From Leucobacter massiliensis (lineage in GTDB: Bacteria > Actinomycetota > Actinomycetes > Actinomycetales > Microbacteriaceae), in the NCBI RefSeq assembly GCF_002982315.1, contig NZ_MWZD01000022.1, positions 153,514 through 217,513 on the forward strand: DNA of 64,000 nucleotides. The letters run 5' to 3'. Made by a program: the position numbers and the translations under genes. Below, one piece after another: positions 1 through 7,952 of the stretch. Every line of letters starts with the position of its first letter. Within the stretch, counting starts at the first letter, position 1. A model generated the notes under the pieces. It was given only the letters and a program-made list of their open reading frames with translations, did no database searches and was not told the DNA's origin.

Positions 1-2
1 CA

Positions 3-308
3 GCTGAGCTGGCCGATGACGGGCTCGACGAGGACGACATCCTGGAGAACGACTTCAGCGACTTCGACGATGAGATCGACGGCGTCGAGCTCGAGGACGA
101 GCTGGGTGACGCTGAGGGCGGATCGGATGCCGAGGGCGACGAGGACTCCGACCCTGAAGGCGATGACGGTGACGACTCGGAGGATCGGGCGGACGAGGCC
201 GACGACACCGAGCTCTTCGACGACGAGGACGATGATCCCGACGACGCCGAGGAGGACGACGCCTCCGACGAAGACGCCGAGGAAGCCCCCGGCGCCGAAG
301 AGGAGTAG
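3..308 (+). CDS. C-terminal fragment of an unidentified protein with a very acidic tail
   Basis: The frame is open from the window edge to a TAG at 306-308, so only the last 101 residues are visible. About half of them are Asp or Glu, in runs broken by Gly, Ser and Ala, with no predicted fold. The reading frame was chosen because its third-position GC bias and smooth acidic composition match a real high-GC gene; the other frames give Arg/Ser/Thr-rich shadows. A strong hairpin follows 22 bp after the stop. Such tails occur on several actinobacterial proteins, so the tail alone does not identify the gene. Confidence 0.6.
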   Translation, partial: AELADDGLDEDDILENDFSDFDDEIDGVELEDELGDAEGGSDAEGDEDSDPEGDDGDDSEDRADEADDTELFDDEDDDPDDAEEDDASDEDAEEAPGAEEE

Positions 309-330
309 CGGCAGGGACACCCGCCTCAAC

Positions 331-367
331 CGAGTGCCCCGCGGTCCCTCCGGCCGCGGGGCACTCG
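331..367 (+). terminator. Intrinsic terminator-like hairpin after the acidic-tail gene
   Basis: Perfect 14-bp arms (CGAGTGCCCCGCGG at 331-344 and its complement at 354-367) enclose a 9-nt loop. There is no clear T-run, as is common for actinobacterial terminators. It separates the partial gene from the LacI-controlled cluster. Confidence 0.75.
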
Positions 368-448
368 CGTCTTGTGGCGCCGCACACGGAGCGCCTCCGC
401 CGCCAGGCTGCCCGCAGCTGCCGCTCGCTCTCGAGCGCGCCAGAATGA

Positions 449-457
449 CATCGATTG
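449..457. promoter_or_regulatory. Upstream LacI-type operator copy (site 1)
   Basis: CATCGATTG keeps the central CG and flanking AT of the operator repeated elsewhere in this cluster. It lies about 120 bp upstream of site 2, a spacing compatible with looping by a tetrameric or bivalent repressor. One half is degenerate, so it is weaker than the other copies. Confidence 0.45.
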
Positions 458-525
458 GAAAATGACTCATTCATGGCTCGGGACAGGCTGCGTCATTCAG
501 TCAAAAGGCTATGAAAAGTCAGCAC

Positions 526-554
526 TTGACAGGCTCTAGCGCGTCGCGGAAGAT
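526..554 (+). promoter_or_regulatory. Promoter of the isomerase-oxidoreductase-ABC operon
   Basis: A consensus -35 TTGACA (526-531) is followed 17 bp later by GAAGAT (549-554) as the likely -10. Transcription would begin near 561, so operator site 2 at 572-580 sits just downstream of the start. Confidence 0.55.
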
Positions 555-571
555 GGTGAGGGTCAAAATGA

Positions 572-580
572 AATCGATTG
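572..580. promoter_or_regulatory. LacI-type operator beside the ribosome binding site (site 2)
   Basis: AATCGATTG has the AAnCGnTT core typical of LacI-family operators. It directly precedes the Shine-Dalgarno GAGGA of the first operon gene. The same layout is found at site 5 upstream of the DmpA-type peptidase. Confidence 0.6.
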
Positions 581-589
581 TGAGGAACG

Positions 590-1381
590 ATGTTGTTATC
601 CGCAACGACGGTGGTCTACCCGCAGGGTGAGCTGCCGGCCGCCGTTCGGGACGTCGCGAGCGCCGGACTCGACGGGATCGAACTGCAGGGGCACCACGCG
701 CTCTGGCTGCTCGCCGACGAGGCGCGAGAGGACGCCTTCCGGAGCTTGCTCGCGCGCAGCGGACTTCGCGTGAGCGCGGTGATGCTCGGGTACCTCGACT
801 CCGAGGAGGCGCTGCAGCAGCTGTCGCGGGTCGTCGACCTCGCCGCCCGCCTCGGCGCAGGAACCGTCCCGGTGCTTCCGCCGCGCAACGGCACCGCGGA
901 CGATGCCGCATTCATCGAACTGCTCGGACGCCTGGCACACCATGCCGAGGGAGCAGGCGTCCGCATCGCCGTCCATCACCACCTCGGCACCCTCGTCAGC
1001 GACGCGGAGGACATCGACCGGCTGCTCGACGCGACGCTCGGGCTGCCGGGCGTCGGACTGCTCCTGGACACGGCTCACCTCGCGCTCCACGGCCCCGGCC
1101 TCGAGGAGCACCTCCGGCGATGGAGCGGCCGGATCCTCCACGCGCACCTCAAAGATCTCGTGGCCGATCACGGCGTCAACGCGGAGCGCGCCGGCCCGCG
1201 CGACGCCCAGCAGCATTTCCGCACGCCGGGGGAGGGGGCGCTGGAGCTGGGCTCCGTGGTGCGCACCCTCGCCATCGAGGAGGCCCGGCCCTGGCTGAGC
1301 CTCGAGATCGAGACCTTTCACCGCCCCCCGCTGGACTCGCTGCTGATCGGCAAAGCCACTATCGAAGGAGCACTGCAATGA
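590..1381 (+). CDS. Sugar phosphate isomerase/epimerase-family TIM-barrel protein
   Basis: The 263-residue product has the size and layout of the xylose-isomerase-like TIM-barrel family (AP endonuclease 2 fold). Candidate metal ligands appear in order: Glu of GIELQG near residue 31, His in AVHHHLG, Asp in LLLDTAHL, His in ILHAHLKD and Glu in LEIETF. Family members isomerise or epimerise sugars, inositols and keto-acids; the substrate cannot be read from sequence. It opens an operon: its TGA overlaps the ATG of the oxidoreductase gene. The ATG at 590 is preceded by GAGGA at 582-586, and a LacI-type operator abuts that site. Pairing with a Gfo/Idh/MocA enzyme points to oxidation followed by isomerisation of a polyol or sugar-like compound. 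Confidence 0.85.
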   Translation: MLLSATTVVYPQGELPAAVRDVASAGLDGIELQGHHALWLLADEAREDAFRSLLARSGLRVSAVMLGYLDSEEALQQLSRVVDLAARLGAGTVPVLPPRNGTADDAAFIELLGRLAHHAEGAGVRIAVHHHLGTLVSDAEDIDRLLDATLGLPGVGLLLDTAHLALHGPGLEEHLRRWSGRILHAHLKDLVADHGVNAERAGPRDAQQHFRTPGEGALELGSVVRTLAIEEARPWLSLEIETFHRPPLDSLLIGKATIEGALQ

Positions 1382-2565
1382 CCGTTCGCGCCGCACTCGT
1401 CGGCCTCGGATTCGCCGCCCAGGAGCTGAAGCTCCCCGGCTACCTCGCCGCTCGCGACCTCGTCGAGATCGTCGCCGTCGCCGACCCCGATCCGCACGCC
1501 CGCGCCGTCATCGCCCAGCAGCTCGGCCTCCCCCCGGAGGCCTGCCATGAAGGGTACGAGGAACTGCTCGCGCGGGCCGACGTCGACTACATCGATGTCT
1601 CGACGCCCCACCTCACCCATCTGCCGATCCTCGCGCTCGCCGCTGAGCGGGGGGTGTCCGTCATCTGCGACAAGCCCCTCGCGATGTCCGTCGCGGAGGT
1701 CGACGAGATGATCGGCCTGGTCGAACGCTCCGGCATCCGGGCTGGGGTGCACCACAACTACGCGCACTTCCCCTCGCACGCTGAGATGCTGCGGCAGATC
1801 GGGGCGGGCGCGATCGGGCGCGTCGACACCGTCACGATGAGCGCGCACTCCGTGTACGCCCCCGGGGTGATGCCGGGCGAGGACGGCTGGCGGGGCGTGG
1901 CCCGGCTCGCCGGCGGCGGGATTCTCATGGATTACGGGATCCACCTGCTCTACCTCTCCCTGCGGCTCCTGGGCCCGGGCTTCATCCCGCGCACGGTGAC
2001 CGCGCGGGTCGACAAGCGCCGGATCCGCGCGGACGCCGACGTCGAAGACACCGTCACCGTCCACATCGAGGGGGAGCGCGGCGAGACCGCTGCGCTCACG
2101 CTGACCTGGGGCACGGGCACGAGCGGTCACACCGTCGTCGACGGGGAGACCGGCACTCTCCAGATCCGGTACCCCGACGGCTTCTCCGCGCAGCACAACG
2201 TCGCGCACGAGCTCCAGATCATGCGCGGGCGGCTCGGTGATCCCGAGTCGATCCCGGTCGAGTGGGAGCGGCTGCCGCTCGAGTGGTACTACGGTGGCTC
2301 AATCCGCTCCTTCGCCGAGTACGTGCGCGGCGGCGAGCCGAGCGGCGTCGCCACCCTCGACGAGGCGCGCGCGACCATCTCGCTCGCGCTCTCGGCGTAC
2401 GAGTCCGTCGCACTCGACCGTCCGGTCGAGGTCCCGCTGTCGCCCGCTTCGCCACTGTACAGCCTCGGCGTGACGGGAGTGCACCGGATGGAGCTCGCCT
2501 CCGACAACGTGATCCGGCGCAGGGGACTGTACCGTCCGGCGAGTGATGAGGGTGCGCATGAGTAA
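1378..2565 (+). CDS. Gfo/Idh/MocA-family NAD(P)-dependent oxidoreductase
   Basis: 395 residues. An N-terminal Rossmann domain begins with a glycine-rich loop (GLGFAAQE) after a short beta strand; ICDKPLA near residue 100 corresponds to the family's EKP motif with its catalytic Lys, and GGGILMDYGIHLL supplies the conserved Asp and His of the active site. The C-terminal half is the usual alpha/beta substrate domain. Members oxidise hydroxyl groups of sugars, inositols and amino sugars. The ATG at 1378 overlaps the previous stop (ATGA), showing translational coupling. The substrate is unknown; the neighbouring isomerase and importer suggest an imported sugar-like or polyhydroxylated compound. 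Confidence 0.9.
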   Translation: MTVRAALVGLGFAAQELKLPGYLAARDLVEIVAVADPDPHARAVIAQQLGLPPEACHEGYEELLARADVDYIDVSTPHLTHLPILALAAERGVSVICDKPLAMSVAEVDEMIGLVERSGIRAGVHHNYAHFPSHAEMLRQIGAGAIGRVDTVTMSAHSVYAPGVMPGEDGWRGVARLAGGGILMDYGIHLLYLSLRLLGPGFIPRTVTARVDKRRIRADADVEDTVTVHIEGERGETAALTLTWGTGTSGHTVVDGETGTLQIRYPDGFSAQHNVAHELQIMRGRLGDPESIPVEWERLPLEWYYGGSIRSFAEYVRGGEPSGVATLDEARATISLALSAYESVALDRPVEVPLSPASPLYSLGVTGVHRMELASDNVIRRRGLYRPASDEGAHE

Positions 2566-3652
2566 GGTCACGCTGACAGGGCTGCTGAAGTCGCCCTCGC
2601 CGCAGCAGCACGGCGCGCGAGTCGAGATCACCGGGCTCGCAAAGAGCTATGACGGCCGCTCATGGGCGGTGCAGGACCTGGAACTGAGCGTGGAGCCCGG
2701 CGAGTTCCTCACGATCCTCGGCCCGAGCGGTTCGGGCAAGACCACCGCGCTCATGATGCTGGCAGGCTTCGAGACGCCGAGCCGCGGGGAGATCCACCTC
2801 AACGGCGAGCCCGTCGCGGCGCTCCCCGCGTACAAGCGGAACATCGGCATGGTCTTCCAGAGCTACGCCCTCTTCCCGACGATGAGCGTCGAGGACAACA
2901 TTGCCTACCCGCTGAGGATGCGCAAGACGCCCCGTGCCGAGCGTGAACGTCTCGTCGACGCGTCGCTCGAGCTCGTGCAGTTGCAGGCGCATCGGAAGAA
3001 GCGGCCCGGTCAGCTCTCCGGCGGACAGCAGCAACGCGTAGCCCTGGCACGCGCGACGGTCTTCACCCCGGGACTCCTGCTCATGGACGAGCCGCTGGGC
3101 GCCCTCGACCGCAAGCTGCGCCAGACCATGCAGAACGAGATCGCGAACATCCACCGCTCGCTGGGCGTCAGCGTCGTGTCGGTCACGCACGACCAGGAAG
3201 AGGCGCTCAGCCTGTCCGACCGCGTGCTCATCATGGCGGACGGGAGGATGCAGCAGCTCGGCACGCCTGCCGAGATCTTCGAGCGCCCCCGCAACGCCTT
3301 CGTCGCGGACTTCATGGGGGAGGCAAACGTCATCGACGCCACCGGCGGGCGCCTCGCCGCAGGCTGCATCGACGTGCGCGGCTCGGCCGAGCTCGGTGGG
3401 GCGGCGCTCGTCAGCGTGCGCCCCGAGCTCGTCGCCCTCGCCCCCGCGCCGCTGGATGCCGCTTCGGGCACCGTCACCGCGGTGACGTACCAGGGCAGCA
3501 CGGTCCGCTACGAGATCCGCCTGCGGAACGAGGAAACCGTCGTGGCGCGGCTGGCGACCGGGCCGGCGCAGACGCCGCTCGCGCGGGGCGAGTCGGTGCG
3601 GCTCACGGTCGACGCCGGCTCGATCGTGCCGCTGGAGGATGCAGGGCGATGA
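2558..3652 (+). CDS. ABC importer ATPase, spermidine/putrescine-iron type
   Basis: 364 residues from the ATG at 2558, chosen because GAGGG lies 5 nt upstream; an in-frame GTG at 2543 is possible. Walker A is GPSGSGKTT near residue 55, the signature is LSGGQQQR, Walker B is LLLMDEPLGALD, and the switch His is in VTHDQEEAL. A C-terminal TOBE-like domain of about 100 residues follows, as in PotA, FbpC and UgpC-type ATPases. It overlaps the oxidoreductase stop by 8 bp and the first permease by 4 bp (ATGA). It powers the importer formed with the next two permeases and the lipoprotein encoded at 6619-7659. Confidence 0.93.
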   Translation: MSKVTLTGLLKSPSPQQHGARVEITGLAKSYDGRSWAVQDLELSVEPGEFLTILGPSGSGKTTALMMLAGFETPSRGEIHLNGEPVAALPAYKRNIGMVFQSYALFPTMSVEDNIAYPLRMRKTPRAERERLVDASLELVQLQAHRKKRPGQLSGGQQQRVALARATVFTPGLLLMDEPLGALDRKLRQTMQNEIANIHRSLGVSVVSVTHDQEEALSLSDRVLIMADGRMQQLGTPAEIFERPRNAFVADFMGEANVIDATGGRLAAGCIDVRGSAELGGAALVSVRPELVALAPAPLDAASGTVTAVTYQGSTVRYEIRLRNEETVVARLATGPAQTPLARGESVRLTVDAGSIVPLEDAGR

Positions 3653-4548
3653 CGGCGACGTTGACCGCCGCGAGCCCGCGGGACGAGGTGCCGGCCGTCG
3701 CCAAGGCGCGCTTCACCGTGCGCCAGTTCGCCGTGCTGCCGATGCTGGTGCTCTACGCCGCCCTGCTCGCGTACCCGATGGGACTCATCGCCGTGCGCGC
3801 GTTCACCTCATCTGACACGGGGGAGTGGACGCTCGCCAACTTCAGCCGGCTCGTGACCGAGCCGGTCACCGGCATCGTCGTGCTCGACACGCTCCGCGTC
3901 GCGGGCGTCACCACGCTGTTCTGCCTGGTCCTCGGCTACGTCGTCTCGTACACGATCGCCCGCATGCCTCGCTGGGGGTCCTTCCTCGAGGGGCTCGTGC
4001 TGATCCCGCTGATGACGAGTGTGCTGGTCCGCGCCTTCGTCTGGATCGCGCTGCTGGAGGACCGTGGAGTCGTCAACACCCTGCTGATGACGCTGGGCAT
4101 CACCCAGGAACCGATTCAGCTCGTCTACAACGAAACCGGAGTGCTCATCGGCATGGTCCACGTCATGCTCCCGCTCACGATCATCCCGATGCTCGCCGTC
4201 TTCCGGCAGATCGATCAGCGCCTGCTGCGCGCCTCGGACTCGCTCGGGGCGAGTCCGTGGACGACGTTCTGGCGCGTCTACCTGCCGCTCAGCCTTCCCG
4301 GGGTGATCGCGGGGGGCCTGCTGTGCTTCGTGCTCTCGCTCGGCTTCTACGTGACGCCGGCAATGCTCGGCGGCGGGCAGACGATGCTGCTGGCCCAGCA
4401 GATCGAGGTCCAGGTGCAGCGTCTGCTGCAGCTCAATCAGGCGAGTGCGCTGTCGCTCAGCCTGATCCTGCTCGTGCTGGTCGCGTGGGCGCTCGTCGCC
4501 ATCGCGCGGATCGCGCGGCGCGCCACGCGAAAGGGGGAGGAAGCATGA
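3649..4548 (+). CDS. ABC importer permease 1 (PotB-like)
   Basis: 299 residues with about six membrane segments, the first near residues 25-50. The EAA-type loop, DSLGASPWTTFWRVYLPL, which docks on the ATPase, lies about two thirds along. The architecture matches PotB/CysT-type permeases of polyamine, thiosulfate and Fe(III) systems. Its ATG overlaps the ATPase stop (ATGA), and its own stop overlaps the next ATG, so ATPase and both permeases should be made in fixed ratio. Confidence 0.92.
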   Translation: MTATLTAASPRDEVPAVAKARFTVRQFAVLPMLVLYAALLAYPMGLIAVRAFTSSDTGEWTLANFSRLVTEPVTGIVVLDTLRVAGVTTLFCLVLGYVVSYTIARMPRWGSFLEGLVLIPLMTSVLVRAFVWIALLEDRGVVNTLLMTLGITQEPIQLVYNETGVLIGMVHVMLPLTIIPMLAVFRQIDQRLLRASDSLGASPWTTFWRVYLPLSLPGVIAGGLLCFVLSLGFYVTPAMLGGGQTMLLAQQIEVQVQRLLQLNQASALSLSLILLVLVAWALVAIARIARRATRKGEEA

Positions 4549-5333
4549 TGCGATTCCGGATCGGGGGCGCGGCCGTCACGCTGCTCGCGCTGCTCACGCT
4601 CGTTTACCTGGTCGCGCCGACGATCCTCGTCTTCGGCATGGCCTTCAACTCGGCGCCGGACCTTTCGTTCCCGCCGAGCGGCTTCTCGATGCAGTGGTTC
4701 CAGTCTTACCTCGAGAGCCCGGTGTGGGTCGATGCGACGATCCGGAGCCTCGTCATCGGCGTCGTCTCCTGCGCACTCTCCGTGATGTTCGGCACGGCGG
4801 CCGCTGTCGGCCTCGCACGCACCCGCGGACCGGTGTTCAATGCGATCAGCGCGATCATCGGCCTTCCGCTCGTGGTGCCCGGGATCATCATCGGCCTGGC
4901 GCTGTTCGATCTGTACTCGCGCATGCATGTCGTCGGGGACCTCACCGCGATCATCCTCGCCCACACGATGCTCGGGGTGCCCTACGTCTTCGTCAACGTC
5001 ATGGCGAGCTTCACGCGGTTCGATTTCCGCTTGGAGCAGGCCTCCCTGGGACTCGGCGCGGGGCCGTGGTCCACGTTCCGCCACGTCACCTTCCCGGGGA
5101 TCCTCCCCGGGGTGATCGCGGGATCGTTCTTCGCCTTCATCTCCAGCTGGGACGACCTCGCCGTCACCATGCTCATCGCAGGCAGCACGAGCCGTACCCT
5201 GCCGGTGGTCATGTTCAGCGGGATCCGCTTCAACGTGGACCCGACGATCGCGGCGGTGGCGGCAATCCTGACGGCAGTCGTGCTCGTCCTGGCGGCAGCC
5301 CGCACGCTCCTCGAGCGTCGGATGCTCCGCTGA
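4545..5333 (+). CDS. ABC importer permease 2 (PotC-like)
   Basis: 262 residues, about six membrane segments, with the ATPase-docking loop QASLGLGAGPWSTFRHVTFP (starting near residue 167). Resembles PotC-type permeases. The ATG at 4545 overlaps the preceding TGA; a second ATG at 4548 is possible but the first preserves the ATGA coupling. GGGGGAGG (4533-4540) is a very strong ribosome binding site. It is the last gene of the forward operon and is followed at once by a bidirectional hairpin shared with the convergent repressor gene. Confidence 0.92.
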   Translation: MMRFRIGGAAVTLLALLTLVYLVAPTILVFGMAFNSAPDLSFPPSGFSMQWFQSYLESPVWVDATIRSLVIGVVSCALSVMFGTAAAVGLARTRGPVFNAISAIIGLPLVVPGIIIGLALFDLYSRMHVVGDLTAIILAHTMLGVPYVFVNVMASFTRFDFRLEQASLGLGAGPWSTFRHVTFPGILPGVIAGSFFAFISSWDDLAVTMLIAGSTSRTLPVVMFSGIRFNVDPTIAAVAAILTAVVLVLAAARTLLERRMLR

Positions 5334-5340
5334 AACAATC

Positions 5341-5382
5341 TCCTGGCGGGGGCGGGGTCCGTCCAACCCTCTCCCGCCAGGA
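5341..5382. terminator. Bidirectional terminator between importer operon and LacI gene
   Basis: Arms TCCTGGCGGG (5341-5350) and CCCGCCAGGA (5373-5382) are perfectly complementary across a 22-nt loop. The hairpin lies between two convergent genes. Confidence 0.7.
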
Positions 5383-5398
5383 ACCTCCCGAGGGCCGG

Positions 5399-6400
5399 TT
5401 ACCGGGTGGACTCGCGCTCGCGCAGCATGCCGTGGAGCACACGGCGCCGGGGCCCCTGCGGCTCCCGTCCCTCGATGAGTTCGAGGATCGTCGCGCTGGC
5501 GATGCGGCCGAGTTCCCTGGTCTGGCCCGAGACCGAGGTCACCGGCGGCTTCGCGACGCGGAACCAGCTCGGGTCCTCCATCGCCGCGAGGCCGAGATCG
5601 TCCGGGATGCTCACCCCGCGGTCGCTGAGGGCACCCATCACGCCGGCCATGAAGCTGTTGCTGGTCACGAGGACCGCCGTCGCCTCCCCGGATGAGAGCT
5701 CGCCGGCGATGCGGGCGCCCTGCTGGTAGCCCCATTCCTCTGAGTAGCTGCCGTGACAGAGCACCACGCTGACCTCGGGGGAGGACTGCGCGGCGGCCAC
5801 GGCGCCCCGTCCGCGCAGTCGTGCGGTGCTGAACTCTTCAGGCCCCAGCACCACGTAGATCCGGGTGTACCCCCGGCCGATGAGGTGCTTCGTGGCGAGG
5901 GCAGCGTCGCCTTCGTCGTCCATGCAGATCGAGTAGCGGCTGTCATTCTCGCTCTGACGGATGATCTCGACGACGGGAGGGTGCACCGCGCCGGAGAAGG
6001 CATCGTCAACGCCGCGCGGGGTGCAGGGCGCGTGCAGGATCCCGTCGACCATCTGGCTCTGGAAGGCGAGGGCGTAGCGCCGGTCCAGTTCGGGGTCGTT
6101 CAGCGACTGGCCGATGATGAGCCCGTAGTCGCGCTCGTTGAGCTCCAGTTGGATGCTGGACACGAGAACGTTGAACACCTCCGAGGTGAGGTCCGGGATC
6201 AGGACGCCGATCATGCCCGTGCTCGATCGGCGGAGCGCGCGGGCCTGGAAGTTCTGGACGTAGCCGAGCCGGGATGCCTCCTTGAGGACGCGTTCGCGCG
6301 TGTCCGGCTTCACCAGGGAGGACTCGTTGAGCGCGCGCGACACGGTCGACGGCGAGAGGCCCAGCTCACGCGCGATCGAGTAGATGGTGGGTGGCTTCAT
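5399..6400 (-). CDS. LacI-family transcriptional repressor, probable local regulator of the cluster
   Basis: 333 residues. The N-terminal helix-turn-helix (TIYSIARELGLSPSTVSRAL, residues 5-24) and hinge are classic LacI/GalR; a periplasmic-binding-protein-like sensor domain follows from about residue 60. The ATG at 6400 has AGGA 3 nt upstream; a longer frame upstream lacks family similarity. LacI proteins bind palindromes with a central CG, and six AATCGATT-like sites lie at the promoters around this gene, but none was seen at its own start. The effector is presumably the imported compound or a catabolite. Assignment of these operators to this protein is inference from proximity. Confidence 0.92.
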   Translation of the reverse strand: MKPPTIYSIARELGLSPSTVSRALNESSLVKPDTRERVLKEASRLGYVQNFQARALRRSSTGMIGVLIPDLTSEVFNVLVSSIQLELNERDYGLIIGQSLNDPELDRRYALAFQSQMVDGILHAPCTPRGVDDAFSGAVHPPVVEIIRQSENDSRYSICMDDEGDAALATKHLIGRGYTRIYVVLGPEEFSTARLRGRGAVAAAQSSPEVSVVLCHGSYSEEWGYQQGARIAGELSSGEATAVLVTSNSFMAGVMGALSDRGVSIPDDLGLAAMEDPSWFRVAKPPVTSVSGQTRELGRIASATILELIEGREPQGPRRRVLHGMLRERESTR

Positions 6401-6555
6401 TCCTGCTCCAATGCTCTGGCACTCGCTGGTTTGCCCACGCGCTGTGATGACGGTGTCGCGCTGGTGCCCGATCTCACTCGGGGTCGCCGGTCCGCGAATC
6501 GCCCGGCGGCGGCGCGCGGCGCCGCGACGCATCGTGGTCATCCTACTCAATGTTC

Positions 6556-6605
6556 GACGCGGAGCGGGGCAGGCGGAACAGCGTCCGCCTGCCCCGCTCC
6601 GCGTC
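6556..6605 (-). terminator. Strong terminator of the solute-binding lipoprotein gene
   Basis: 22-bp perfectly complementary arms (6556-6577 and 6584-6605) enclose a 6-nt loop, directly after the stop at 6619 on the minus strand. It isolates the binding-protein transcript from the repressor gene. Confidence 0.8.
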
Positions 6606-6618
6606 GGGCCCCTCGGGC

Positions 6619-7659
6619 TCAGCCGTAGAGGAAGGACTGCCAGGCCTCCATCATGGAGGTGGCGTTCTCCGCGTAGAACTTGGCGTCGGGCCGGAACTGC
6701 ACCGACATGGCCTGCTCGCTCGTCGGCAGCGTCTCGACGACGGCGGGATCGAGGCCCTCGAGTGCGCCCTTGTTGGTACCGGCGTAGTTGATCTCCTCGA
6801 CGAAGGCCTGTTGCTGTCGCACCTGCGTGGCGAAGCGGATCAGTTCCTTCGCCTGCTCCAGATTCGGTGCGCCCTTGGGGATCGCGATCCAGTCGGTCGC
6901 GAGTGCCGCCTCGTTGAAGGTGAAGGACCTGCCTGCATAGGCGCCGCCGCTGGGCAGCACGCCCAGGGTCGCCTGCCCGCTCGACACGAGCTGCAGGCCC
7001 TGGGCGTTCGAGTCGTAGACGATGAAGCTGTCACGGATCTCCGCGAGCTTGTCGAGTGCGCGGTCGACGTCGAGCGGGTAGAGCTCGTCCTTGTCCACGC
7101 CGTCGGCGATCAGCGCGAACTCAAAGAGCTGAGCGTCGGGTCCCCAGGACGGGACGGCCCGCTTGCCGGGGAACTTCTCGAGGTCCCAGAAGTCCTCCCA
7201 GGACTGCGGTGCCGAGTCGCCCTCCCCGAAGGCGCCCGTGTGCCAGGCCATGACGTTGGAGGAGAAGTCGAGTCCGACCGCGTAGTCGGTCACCGCTCCC
7301 TCGATGAAGTCGTCAGGGTCGACGACGCCCGAGATGTCCTCGAAGAGCCCCTTGCCGGTGCCGAGGCCGAGATCGGTGGTGGATACCGTGACCGCGTCCC
7401 ACTGCACGTTGCCGGTGTCGACCTGCGTCTGGAGCGCCGCGATGCCCGTATCGGCATCGGCGACGGCGATCCCCGTCTCCTCGGTGAAGGGGTCGAAGAA
7501 CGCGGCGCGCATCGCCTCCGCGTATTTGCCGCCCCAGCTGGCGACGGTGATCGCCTGCGGCGCCCCGTCCGCTGCGTCGCCGGACGAGCCCGGTGCACTG
7601 CAGCCGCTGAGCAGGAGCAGGCCGCCCGCGAAGGCGGCGATGGTCTTGCCGAATCTCAT
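6619..7659 (-). CDS. Extracellular solute-binding lipoprotein of the polyamine-type importer
   Basis: 346 residues. A lipoprotein signal (MRFGKTIAAF then LLLLSGC, with the lipidated Cys near residue 20) is followed by a two-lobed binding protein of the spermidine/putrescine-Fe(III) class, with ITVASWGGKYAEAMRAAFFD at the mature start. It should be tethered outside the membrane and feed the permeases encoded at 3649-5333. It is on the opposite strand with its own promoter and operators, so it can be expressed above the rest of the transporter. Substrates in this class range from polyamines to opines and phosphonates, so PotD-like similarity does not fix the substrate. Confidence 0.9.
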   Translation of the reverse strand: MRFGKTIAAFAGGLLLLSGCSAPGSSGDAADGAPQAITVASWGGKYAEAMRAAFFDPFTEETGIAVADADTGIAALQTQVDTGNVQWDAVTVSTTDLGLGTGKGLFEDISGVVDPDDFIEGAVTDYAVGLDFSSNVMAWHTGAFGEGDSAPQSWEDFWDLEKFPGKRAVPSWGPDAQLFEFALIADGVDKDELYPLDVDRALDKLAEIRDSFIVYDSNAQGLQLVSSGQATLGVLPSGGAYAGRSFTFNEAALATDWIAIPKGAPNLEQAKELIRFATQVRQQQAFVEEINYAGTNKGALEGLDPAVVETLPTSEQAMSVQFRPDAKFYAENATSMMEAWQSFLYG

Positions 7660-7789
7660 GTTTCAATCCTCTCGTGGTTTCCGCGGACGGCGGCGCGCTG
7701 CGGTGCGCGTCGTTCCCCGCCCCCGGGGGGTGCGTTCGTGCGGGCGAGCGCTCCGCGCCGTCCCGAGGATATGCCGGCCGCCGTGCTCA

Positions 7790-7818
7790 ACTATAGAATC
7801 GATTGCATTCGCTGTCTA
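7790..7818 (-). promoter_or_regulatory. Promoter of the solute-binding gene with operator in the spacer
   Basis: Read on the minus strand, TAGACA (7818-7813) and TATAGT (7795-7790) are separated by exactly 17 bp. The spacer contains the LacI-type operator, so repressor binding would exclude RNA polymerase. Confidence 0.65.
7796..7806. promoter_or_regulatory. LacI-type operator (site 3)
   Basis: GAATCGATTGC, with perfect AATCGATT core, lies between the -35 and -10 boxes of the solute-binding gene. The flanking sequence GCATTC is shared with site 4. Confidence 0.65.
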
Positions 7819-7884
7819 GAGGGAGATTGTGCGGAAATCGAGCAAGTAAATGGATCAATCCCGAAAGCGTGGCCTCAAAAGATA

Positions 7885-7894
7885 GATCGATTGC
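7885..7894. promoter_or_regulatory. LacI-type operator (site 4)
   Basis: GATCGATTGC followed by ATTCC repeats site 3 and its flank 88 bp further upstream of the solute-binding gene. This is a likely auxiliary operator. Confidence 0.55.
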
Positions 7895-7905
7895 ATTCCG
7901 CACCC

Positions 7906-7923
7906 GACGGCCTGTGGGCCGTC
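7906..7923 (-). terminator. Hairpin downstream of the DmpA-type peptidase gene
   Basis: GACGGCC and GGCCGTC pair around a TGTG loop, 30-47 bp after the peptidase stop on the minus strand. The stem is short, so this is a weak terminator candidate. Confidence 0.4.
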
Positions 7924-7952
7924 TCCGAGAGCGCCGCGGCACAGCGGCCCCC

